This document shows, one piece after another, positions 1-4,707 of a stretch of 5,852 nt of DNA. The notes beneath the pieces were generated by a model. That model saw only the letters and a list, made by a program, of their open reading frames with translations. It did not search any database and had not been told where the DNA came from. The DNA is from Nanobdellota archaeon (GTDB taxonomy: Archaea > Nanobdellota > Nanobdellia > SCGC-AAA011-G17 > VGLX01). The DNA lies in the NCBI GenBank assembly GCA_018894775.1, contig JAHIPG010000020.1:1-5852 (forward strand), read 5' to 3'. The position numbers were made by a program, and so were the translations under genes. Within the stretch, counting starts at the first letter, position 1. Every line of letters begins with the position of its first letter.

Positions 1-117
1 AACGGTTCAAATATTTTTTATAAAATATCTAAACCAAAAAATTAAGCAAAAACATAGAAATAGTGCAAACTACAAACCCCTTTAAAAGGAAACTGTGAAA
101 CTTCAGTAAATAAAAAG

Positions 118-127
118 TTATATAAAT
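118..127 (+). promoter_or_regulatory. Archaeal TATA box for the SpoIIM-like gene
   Basis: The sequence TTATATAAAT is centred about 30 nt before the ATG at 152. Archaeal TATA boxes lie about 26-27 nt before the transcription start, so the mRNA would begin at or within a few bases of the start codon. No SD-like GGAGG or GGTGA precedes the ATG, which fits a leaderless transcript. The call rests on spacing and base composition only. Confidence 0.55.
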
Positions 128-151
128 CCAAACTGTCTATAAAATCTTACT

Positions 152-1030
152 ATGGTCCTAGAATCATTAATAAGTCCACTATCAGCGAGAAGAAAGCCCT
201 GGGAATTATTCTTTTTAGGCATATTCTACTCAACAATAGCCATGTTTTTGGGGCTGTGGATATTCTATGACCAGGCAAGCTTGGTAATGGTATTCTTAAC
301 ATCACTTGCATGTGTACCATTGATATACAATACCATAAAAAGAGAAGAAGAAAATGAAGGGGCAAAAAAAGAAGTAGTCTTGCTGAAACAACATAGCAGA
401 GTAGTCTGGTTCTTGACATGCCTATTCTTAGGATTTATAATCAGCTTTTCAGCATGGTATGTATTCCTTCCAGGACACATGGTCGAAAATATGTTTTCCA
501 CACAAATGGCAACAATATCAGCAATAAACTCTAAGATTAGCGGAGCAACAAATATGGATCTCCTAGGGGGAGCAGCCGTAGGTCTGAAGATAACAGGAGA
601 AATAACAAGTGGCCAGCTTTTCTGGAAAATACTGGAAAATAATGTTAAAGTGTTAATGTTCTGTATATTCTTCTCATTCTTCTATGGAGCCGGAGCAATA
701 TTCATCCTCACATGGAATGCAACTGTAATATCAGCAGCAATAGGGAACTTTGTAAAAACCAATATAGGTGCTCTTACCGGTCTGACATATTTCAGCATGT
801 TCTCATTAGGAATAGCAAGATACATGACCCATGGGATATTTGAAATAGTTGCATATTTTGTAGGCGGTCTCGCAGGAGGAATAATCTCTGTGGCTGTAAT
901 AAGGCGTGAACTCAAGTCAAAAAGATTCTTACATGAACTGTTGGACTCTGTGGATATTATACTCATAGCTATAGGGATATTGTTTTTAGCAGCATTCGTA
1001 GAAGTATACATAACACCCATATTGTTCTAA
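152..1030 (+). CDS. SpoIIM/DUF95-family multi-pass membrane protein
   Basis: This 292-residue integral membrane protein resembles the stage II sporulation protein M (DUF95) family. Hydrophobic segments fall near residues 18-39, 43-59, 84-106, 166-187, 208-222, 229-250 and 267-290. A charged loop (about 62-82) and an extracytoplasmic-looking loop (about 107-160) separate the first three from the rest. Family-like signatures are N163-N164 before a membrane segment, the glycine-rich stretch ending in W188-N189-A190, and H227-G228-I229-F230-E231 followed by small residues. In Bacillus, SpoIIM acts with SpoIID and SpoIIP in peptidoglycan remodelling. Archaea lack sporulation and murein, so here the name marks the fold family only and the function is unknown. 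The ATG is chosen because the TATA box spacing suits a leaderless mRNA. Two membrane-anchored unknowns follow on the same strand. Confidence 0.8.
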   Translation: MVLESLISPLSARRKPWELFFLGIFYSTIAMFLGLWIFYDQASLVMVFLTSLACVPLIYNTIKREEENEGAKKEVVLLKQHSRVVWFLTCLFLGFIISFSAWYVFLPGHMVENMFSTQMATISAINSKISGATNMDLLGGAAVGLKITGEITSGQLFWKILENNVKVLMFCIFFSFFYGAGAIFILTWNATVISAAIGNFVKTNIGALTGLTYFSMFSLGIARYMTHGIFEIVAYFVGGLAGGIISVAVIRRELKSKRFLHELLDSVDIILIAIGILFLAAFVEVYITPILF

Positions 1031-1040
1031 AAACAAATAT

Positions 1041-1050
1041 TTTATAAATA
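1041..1050 (+). promoter_or_regulatory. TATA box for the membrane-anchored paralog pair
   Basis: TTTATAAATA is centred about 27 nt before the ATG at 1072, with the A-rich stretch AAACAAATA directly upstream as a possible BRE. The spacing predicts transcription starting at the start codon, and no SD motif is present. It probably drives both 1072-1659 and 1677-2306, because only 17 bp separate those genes. Confidence 0.6.
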
Positions 1051-1071
1051 AAAAATAAGTTAATTATAAAG

Positions 1072-1659
1072 ATGAAAAGAAAGCAAATTGTTGAAAAAAA
1101 GAAAAAATTCTTCACAAAACAAAAAACATTAGCTTATGGAATGGGCGGTTTTATCATATTATTGATGGTAGCCAGCGGACTTAACATGTGGAAAGGCGAT
1201 ACAACCGAAACTTACGATTATAATGGTCTAAAATTTACTAAAACAGAAGAAGGTTTTTGGATAGCATACAAAGGAGAACAACAGATAGCACTAACCTATA
1301 ATCCTGAAGACTTGGAGACAATAACATTCCCACAAAACATAGCAACAATGAACTATTTCCAAAAGATATACATAAGCACAGATGATCTGAAAGGCAATGG
1401 CAGAGCAATGGACTATTTCAAAAGAAAAATTACTATAACCAACATGAAACCATTCGCATGTACAGAAGATAATGAAGGCTGTGCTGAACTGCCATTAAAA
1501 AGCTGCGAAGACACAACACAGACAGAAGGAGTTGTTATTTTCAAAAGAGCAGAGGAAACTAAAATAACATATTCAAATAACTGTCTGGTTATGGAAGGAG
1601 CAAGCGAAAACTTAATTAAGGCAATAGACAAACTCTATTTCATACTGACAGGGATATAA
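1072..1659 (+). CDS. Single-pass membrane-anchored protein of unknown function (paralog A)
   Basis: I do not recognise a named family. The 195-residue protein has a very basic N-terminus (residues 1-18, mostly Lys/Arg), one hydrophobic segment (about 20-39) and a soluble domain of about 155 residues. The positive-inside rule places that domain outside the cell. It has four cysteines, C130, C137, C145 and C171, which could form two disulfides. The C-terminus (about 172-195) is an amphipathic to hydrophobic helix ending FILTGI. It aligns with the next gene along the soluble domain: an IY plus GxGR block near residues 99-111, the C145/C171 pair with identical spacing, and the C-terminal helix. 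It lies 41 bp after the SpoIIM-like gene and has its own TATA box. The ATG is supported by the promoter spacing. Confidence 0.75.
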   Translation: MKRKQIVEKKKKFFTKQKTLAYGMGGFIILLMVASGLNMWKGDTTETYDYNGLKFTKTEEGFWIAYKGEQQIALTYNPEDLETITFPQNIATMNYFQKIYISTDDLKGNGRAMDYFKRKITITNMKPFACTEDNEGCAELPLKSCEDTTQTEGVVIFKRAEETKITYSNNCLVMEGASENLIKAIDKLYFILTGI

Positions 1660-1676
1660 TCATCAAGTGGATCAAA

Positions 1677-2306
1677 ATGGATCAAGAAAAATTCGTAAAA
1701 ATAGTAATATACGGAGGTATAATAGTAATACTTGCATTCATATTTACTATATTTTTCACACAAAAACTAACACCAGGAACATACCAATATGTACATGGGA
1801 TGGATACTTTTGACGTACAGCAGGTAGGAACAACAGAGGAGGGTGGCATAACATACAAGATAAAAATATTTGTAGGTAATGATGCTAGCCCCAAGTATAT
1901 CTACACAAGACATGAGCCTCAAGAGATGGAAGGCTTAAAGATAGCTAATGGTATCAAAGAAATCCTGAACAAGAAAGAAATCTATACAGTAATTAACCCC
2001 AATGAAGGGCTTACAGGAAGAACAGTGATAGCCGCTTTAGAGATAGACAAATTCATCGATAATGCATACTTGTTCCAAATACCTGTAAAAAGCGCGTTTA
2101 CAGAAAAGGATGAGAATAACCCTGATTATCCAGTTATGAACTGTGAATCTGTAACAGAAGATATAGGTATAATATGGCTCACACTCGGAGAAGAAACTAT
2201 CATCAAGAACGAAGAAGGATGCATAATAATACAAGGCCAGACAGAAGATGATATCATAAAACTATCAGACGGCCTAATATTCTATCTGTTAGGAATGATA
2301 GGATAA
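1677..2306 (+). CDS. Single-pass membrane-anchored protein of unknown function (paralog B)
   Basis: This 209-residue protein has a short charged N-terminus, one membrane segment (about 8-28) and a soluble domain predicted to face outside. It is a diverged paralog of the preceding gene. Shared points are a TY-x-Y motif just after the membrane segment (T35-Y36-Q37-Y38), IY at 102-103 with GLTGR at 111-115, and cysteines C156 and C182, exactly 26 residues apart as in paralog A. Both also have a C-terminal helix with the pattern EDDIIKLSDGLIFYLLG. It lacks the extra cysteine pair of paralog A (C130, C137). The start lies 17 bp after the upstream stop, so the two are probably co-transcribed. A weak GTGG six bases before the ATG may serve as SD. 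Function is unknown; a paired heteromeric surface complex is only a guess. Confidence 0.75.
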   Translation: MDQEKFVKIVIYGGIIVILAFIFTIFFTQKLTPGTYQYVHGMDTFDVQQVGTTEEGGITYKIKIFVGNDASPKYIYTRHEPQEMEGLKIANGIKEILNKKEIYTVINPNEGLTGRTVIAALEIDKFIDNAYLFQIPVKSAFTEKDENNPDYPVMNCESVTEDIGIIWLTLGEETIIKNEEGCIIIQGQTEDDIIKLSDGLIFYLLGMIG

Positions 2307-2307
2307 A

Positions 2308-2323
2308 TCTTTTTCTTTATTTT
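2308..2323 (+). terminator. T-rich archaeal-type terminator after the paralog pair
   Basis: Directly after the TAA at 2304-2306 come three T tracts (2310-2314, 2316-2318, 2320-2323) broken by single bases. Archaeal RNA polymerase terminates at U tracts without needing a hairpin, and none is visible here. The tract fills the 22-bp gap to the convergent ferredoxin gene. Confidence 0.5.
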
Positions 2324-2328
2324 ATCTA

Positions 2329-2553
2329 TTAAATAATATCTTCGCCAGTTTCTGTATTCTTGATATGGATTATATTAACAGGACAACCAGCAGCTGCTTT
2401 ATTGTTGCATTCAAACTCTTCTTCAGAAATATCTGTCTTTTTTGGCTTGGACTTACCATCATCAGCCATTTCCCAATTATCCGGGCATGCACTAGCACAA
2501 GCGCCACAACTGATACAGCCATCCCTGTCTTGAGTTATCTTATATTTTGCCAT
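2329..2553 (-). CDS. Ferredoxin, single [4Fe-4S], Pyrococcus-type six-cysteine pattern
   Basis: This 74-residue cytoplasmic electron carrier has CISCGACASACP at residues 13-24, giving C13, C16, C19 and C23. C49 and C57 follow in CNNKAAAGCP. The arrangement matches single-cluster ferredoxins such as Pyrococcus furiosus Fd. By that comparison C13, C16, C19 and C57 bind the cluster, while C23 and C49 sit where that protein has a disulfide. The second position is Cys rather than the Asp of P. furiosus, so a stable 4Fe-4S cluster is expected. The ATG at 2553 is preferred over the in-frame TTG at 2556, because GGAGG (2565-2561) lies seven bases before the ATG and only four before the TTG. The redox partner is not evident. 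It is downstream of the TIM-barrel gene on the same strand but has its own likely promoter. Confidence 0.9.
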   Translation of the reverse strand: MAKYKITQDRDGCISCGACASACPDNWEMADDGKSKPKKTDISEEEFECNNKAAAGCPVNIIHIKNTETGEDII

Positions 2554-2557
2554 CAAA

Positions 2558-2565
2558 CCACCTCC
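2558..2565 (-). promoter_or_regulatory. Strong ribosome binding site of the ferredoxin gene
   Basis: On the minus strand the sequence reads GGAGGTGG, with seven bases between GGAGG and the ATG at 2553. It decides the start against the overlapping TTG. Together with the glutaredoxin site it is one of only two clear SD motifs in the window. Confidence 0.8.
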
Positions 2566-2593
2566 ATTAACAATCTAGATTTATGGTTAAAAC

Positions 2594-2603
2594 TTTTTAA
2601 ATA
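2594..2603 (-). promoter_or_regulatory. Probable TATA box for the ferredoxin gene
   Basis: The minus strand reads TATTTAAAAA, preceded by CAAAA as a possible BRE. Its centre predicts a transcript starting near 2573, giving a leader of about 20 nt that contains the GGAGG site. It lies in the 67-bp gap after the TIM-barrel gene. Confidence 0.45.
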
Positions 2604-2620
2604 TTTTGTTTCAGAAATAT

Positions 2621-3328
2621 TCAGTACCAGTTCTTCAAGAATTCAAGCTCTTTCTTAATCGCATCATGACTATCCTTAGGAAAATCAGCCTCTAACACTA
2701 AAGGAACATTCAACTTTCTTACAATATCTATCTTATCAAGATATTCATCATCAGCTTTGTGTAAAGGTTGATGCTCAGTCTTGTTAAGATAAGCAGAACA
2801 ATGGATCTGTACAACTTTATCTTTAAATATTTTGACTAAATTCTTTACCATATCTTCTGAATGAACCATAGCATGATTAATATCTAAAGTAAGACCAATC
2901 TTAGGATTAATATCAAGTATCTTCTTCATATCCTCATGACTTAGATTGGATCTAGGTGTTAGATTCTCAATACTTATATTCATGCCCCTATTAACAAGAT
3001 TATCATAGTTGTCAACTTTTATAGCATGAAAAACAACATTGGATGCGTTAATCTTAGGGTATACGCTTTGTAACGCATTCAACACAGCTTTTTGCTGTTT
3101 ATCTTCAAAAGAATGATATCTGAAGGGAGAATGGATGCTCACATAATCCAAACTTTTTATGAAATCTTTTAATTCTTTATCAGGTTTAAATCTGAAAAGT
3201 TCTCTTTCACTAGCTAGCGTTATTTCAATACCTTCAAAATCAAACTGTCTAGAAATCTTAATAAGCTCATGACGGTCCTTATGCCATCTCCAAATATTCC
3301 CTGTAGCGAAACACACCTTCTTATTCAT
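2621..3328 (-). CDS. Sugar phosphate isomerase/epimerase-like TIM-barrel protein
   Basis: This 235-residue soluble protein has the xylose-isomerase-like (AP endonuclease 2) TIM-barrel pattern. Barrel strands appear as FEGIEIT (31-37), YVSIHSP (62-68), NVVFHA (97-102), MNISIENL (116-123), IGLTLDINHA (144-153), VVQIHCS (172-178) and VPLVLEAD (208-215). Likely metal ligands are E121, D149 with H152, H176 and E213; H66 and H101 line the same face. The family includes IolE, hydroxypyruvate isomerase and endonuclease IV. Substrate cannot be read from sequence. It is shorter than endonuclease IV and lacks its full ligand set. The start is M at 3328. The longer open frame to 3466 would run into the divergent thiolase gene and past the TATA box, and its extra 46 residues do not look like family sequence. 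Confidence 0.8.
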   Translation of the reverse strand: MNKKVCFATGNIWRWHKDRHELIKISRQFDFEGIEITLASERELFRFKPDKELKDFIKSLDYVSIHSPFRYHSFEDKQQKAVLNALQSVYPKINASNVVFHAIKVDNYDNLVNRGMNISIENLTPRSNLSHEDMKKILDINPKIGLTLDINHAMVHSEDMVKNLVKIFKDKVVQIHCSAYLNKTEHQPLHKADDEYLDKIDIVRKLNVPLVLEADFPKDSHDAIKKELEFLKNWY

Positions 3329-3353
3329 TATCAAATACCCTGTTTCAAAACCC

Positions 3354-3361
3354 TTATAAAT
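3354..3361. promoter_or_regulatory. Single near-symmetric TATA box between divergent genes
   Basis: TTATAAAT contains the palindrome TTATAA (3354-3359). Its centre is about 27.5 nt from the ATG of the thiolase gene at 3384 and about 28.5 nt from the ATG of the TIM-barrel gene at 3328. Both distances match a TATA box feeding a leaderless transcript. No other good TATA candidate is visible in the 55-bp gap, and neither gene has an SD motif. The minus-strand reading, GAAGGATTTATAAG, has the better purine-rich BRE. Confidence 0.55.
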
Positions 3362-3383
3362 CCTTCTTTTCCAAAGCAAATAC

Positions 3384-4298
3384 ATGGTATGTAAAAACTG
3401 TAATCTAAAACCTGTAATAACATTACCTAATTCAAAGACTAAGGTTTGTAAAGGCTGTTTTGTCAAATATTTTGAAAAAAAGGCCTATAAAACCATAGGA
3501 AAGTATGATATGCTTGGCAAGAAAAAGGCAACAATAGCTATAGGCATATCTGGAGGCAAAGATTCATTCTCAGTATTATATATCCTTAACAAACTTGCAG
3601 AAACCAAGAGAAATCTTGATATTAAGCTAATAGCAGTGGATGAAGGGATAAAAGGTTACAGGGATCTAAGCAATGTGAAGAAATACTGTAAGAAAAATGG
3701 ATTAGACCTTCATATTTACACATTCAAAAAAGAGTTTGGTATGACCTTAGATGAAATAATCAAGAAAACAAACATGAAGCCTTGCAGTGTTTGTGGTGTA
3801 CTAAGAAGGTTCTTACTTAACTCAAAAGCAAGAGAATTAGGTGTTGATAAGATAGCAACCGGTCACAACCTTGATGATGAAGCACAGAGCATAATCATGA
3901 ACCAGTTCAGAGGCAATATAGAAAGAAGCGCAAGACTAGGACCTGTAACAGGAGTCAAAAAGGATAAAAGATTTGTGAGAAGAATCAAACCATTTTACTT
4001 CTTGACAGAAAGAGAGGTAACAGCATACTGCTTTTTGAGAAAATTACCTGTACAGTATGATGAATGCCCTTACGCAATAAGTTCATATAGGGCAGAAGTA
4101 AGAGATATGATCAATAATTTCACAGCAAAACAGGGTCAGACAAAACACGCAATAATAAATTCATTCTTAGATATTTTACCTGTTCTCAAAAAGAAATACG
4201 CAAAATCAGAGATAAAAAGCTGTAAGAAATGCGGAGAACCCTGTTCAGGAGAAGTCTGTAAGGTATGTGAATTTTTAGATAAGATAAAAAAGAAATAG
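3384..4298 (+). CDS. ttuA: TtuA/Ncs6-family tRNA 2-thiouridine synthase (PP-loop ATPase)
   Basis: This 304-residue cytoplasmic enzyme adenylates a tRNA uridine and replaces its 2-oxygen with sulfur. In order it has an N-terminal zinc ribbon (C3, C6, C22, C25) and the PP-loop SGGKDS (56-61). Next come PCSVCG with C134 and C137, then ATGHNLDDEAQ (158-168), then C228 in YDECPYA. A C-terminal zinc ribbon follows (C280, C283, C292, C295; C287 is extra). C134, C137 and C228 match the three cysteines that hold the 4Fe-4S cluster in TtuA. The ECPYA form looks closer to TtuA (position 54 of tRNA) than to the wobble-modifying Ncs6/CTU1, but the two are hard to separate by eye, so the symbol is tentative. 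Length is normal for the family. The start fits the shared TATA box and a leaderless mRNA. Confidence 0.88.
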   Translation: MVCKNCNLKPVITLPNSKTKVCKGCFVKYFEKKAYKTIGKYDMLGKKKATIAIGISGGKDSFSVLYILNKLAETKRNLDIKLIAVDEGIKGYRDLSNVKKYCKKNGLDLHIYTFKKEFGMTLDEIIKKTNMKPCSVCGVLRRFLLNSKARELGVDKIATGHNLDDEAQSIIMNQFRGNIERSARLGPVTGVKKDKRFVRRIKPFYFLTEREVTAYCFLRKLPVQYDECPYAISSYRAEVRDMINNFTAKQGQTKHAIINSFLDILPVLKKKYAKSEIKSCKKCGEPCSGEVCKVCEFLDKIKKK

Positions 4299-4302
4299 AT
4301 TA

Positions 4303-4316
4303 TTTTTTATTCTTTT
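4303..4316 (+). terminator. T-rich terminator of the thiolase gene, overlapping the glutaredoxin 3' end
   Basis: A T6 tract (4303-4308) begins five bases after the TAG and continues as TTCTTTT. The gap to the convergent glutaredoxin gene is only eight bases, so the tract runs into that gene's last codons. Conversely, the minus-strand T6 at 4291-4286 lies inside the 3' end of the thiolase gene and could stop the glutaredoxin transcript. Confidence 0.5.
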
Positions 4317-4558
4317 ATATCCAATAACTTTTTTAGTTTTTCTTTATCAAAACCTACAACAATCTCTCCGTCAATATCTGTTACAGGTACACCCATCTGA
4401 CCTGATTTCTCAACCATCTTATTAGCAGCTTCTTGATCCATAGAAACATCAATGTCTTCGAATTCTATCTTATGTTCTTTTAACCAGTCCTTTTCCATAC
4501 TGCAATATGAACATGAAGGGGTCGAAAAAACTTTTACTTTATGTTTCTTTTCTGACAT
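4307..4558 (-). CDS. Small glutaredoxin-like thiol-disulfide oxidoreductase
   Basis: This 83-residue thioredoxin-fold protein is the usual length for NrdH/YruB-type glutaredoxins. It has a first strand KVKVFST, the redox motif C16-S-Y-C19, a helix, and a second strand (FEDIDVS, 33-39). The cis-proline segment is GVPVT (P58) and the C-terminal part is DGEIVVGFDKEKLKKLL. Proteins of this type reduce disulfides in the cytoplasm, often using thioredoxin reductase instead of glutathione. The reductase and target here are unknown. The ATG at 4558 is fixed by GGAGGT at 4571-4566, seven bases upstream. It is convergent with the thiolase gene, eight bases from its stop. The left end of the insertion sequence lies 73 bp upstream of its start, leaving the likely core promoter intact. 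Confidence 0.88.
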   Translation of the reverse strand: MSEKKHKVKVFSTPSCSYCSMEKDWLKEHKIEFEDIDVSMDQEAANKMVEKSGQMGVPVTDIDGEIVVGFDKEKLKKLLDIKE

Positions 4559-4565
4559 TTTTATT

Positions 4566-4571
4566 ACCTCC
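4566..4571 (-). promoter_or_regulatory. Ribosome binding site of the glutaredoxin gene
   Basis: The minus strand reads GGAGGT with seven bases to the ATG at 4558. This is ideal SD spacing and the same as in the ferredoxin gene. Confidence 0.8.
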
Positions 4572-4599
4572 GTTTCAATCTTTTTAAAAGCTAAGAACC

Positions 4600-4607
4600 T
4601 TTTTAAG
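4600..4607 (-). promoter_or_regulatory. Probable TATA box for the glutaredoxin gene
   Basis: The minus strand reads CTTAAAAA after GAAAA, a possible BRE. The predicted start is near 4577, giving a leader of about 18 nt that keeps the GGAGGT. A second A/T box, CTTTTAAAAAG at 4590-4580, is too close: a transcript from it would lose the SD. The site is about 25 bp from the insertion sequence. Confidence 0.4.
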
Positions 4608-4631
4608 TTTTCTTGTTCAACTTACTAATTA

Positions 4632-4643
4632 CAGTATCTCCGA
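4632..4643 (+). repeat. Left terminal inverted repeat of the insertion sequence
   Basis: CAGTATCTCCGA is the exact reverse complement of 5841-5852. Beyond 12 bp the match weakens, with a mismatch, then TA shared, then divergence. Confidence 0.92.
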
Positions 4644-4665
4644 GTAGTTTTTCTTTACTGTTGAG

Positions 4666-4671
4666 TTAATA
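4666..4671 (+). promoter_or_regulatory. Possible TATA element of the transposase gene
   Basis: TTAATA within GTTAATAGAAAATAG is the only TATA-like stretch inside the element before the gene. Its spacing predicts a start near 4694, inside the hairpin loop, so the element's own transcript would lack the left arm of the hairpin at 4678-4707. The TATA match is weak. Confidence 0.3.
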
Positions 4672-4677
4672 GAAAAT

Positions 4678-4707
4678 AGCAAGTAGGAGCGGTGCTCCTT
4701 TCTTGCT
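4678..4707 (+). promoter_or_regulatory. Hairpin abutting the transposase start codon
   Basis: Two perfect 6-bp stems stack. AGCAAG (4678-4683) pairs with CTTGCT (4702-4707), and AGGAGC (4685-4690) pairs with GCTCCT (4694-4699). A 1x2 internal loop separates them and GGT caps the hairpin. Two more pairs (4677-4708 and 4676-4709) would include the A and T of the start codon. AGGAG, the only SD-like motif near the gene, is inside the stem, 18 bases before the ATG. In RNA this would block ribosome access on transcripts that include the left arm. Confidence 0.8.

Noticed and set aside
150..501. Minus-strand open frames opposite the SpoIIM-like gene
   Set aside because: They are antisense shadows of a membrane-protein gene, with low-complexity translations and no promoter or ribosome site.
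152..1030. A sporulation role for the SpoIIM-like protein
   Set aside because: The name comes from Bacillus. Promoters and neighbours here are archaeal, and no SpoIID, SpoIIP or murein gene is present.
2554..2556. TTG start one codon earlier for the ferredoxin
   Set aside because: The GGAGG is only four bases from TTG but seven from the ATG at 2553, and the ATG follows immediately.
2365..2658. Plus-strand open frame across the ferredoxin gene and its upstream gap
   Set aside because: It is antisense to a clear ferredoxin and its product resembles no protein domain.
2621..3328. Endonuclease IV (DNA repair) identity for the TIM-barrel protein
   Set aside because: It is shorter than that family and lacks the full set of about nine metal ligands. 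The isomerase/epimerase pattern fits better.
3329..3466. 46-residue N-terminal extension of the TIM-barrel frame on the minus strand
   Set aside because: It overlaps the N-terminal zinc ribbon of the thiolase gene and crosses the shared TATA box. The family-like sequence begins at the internal Met at 3328.
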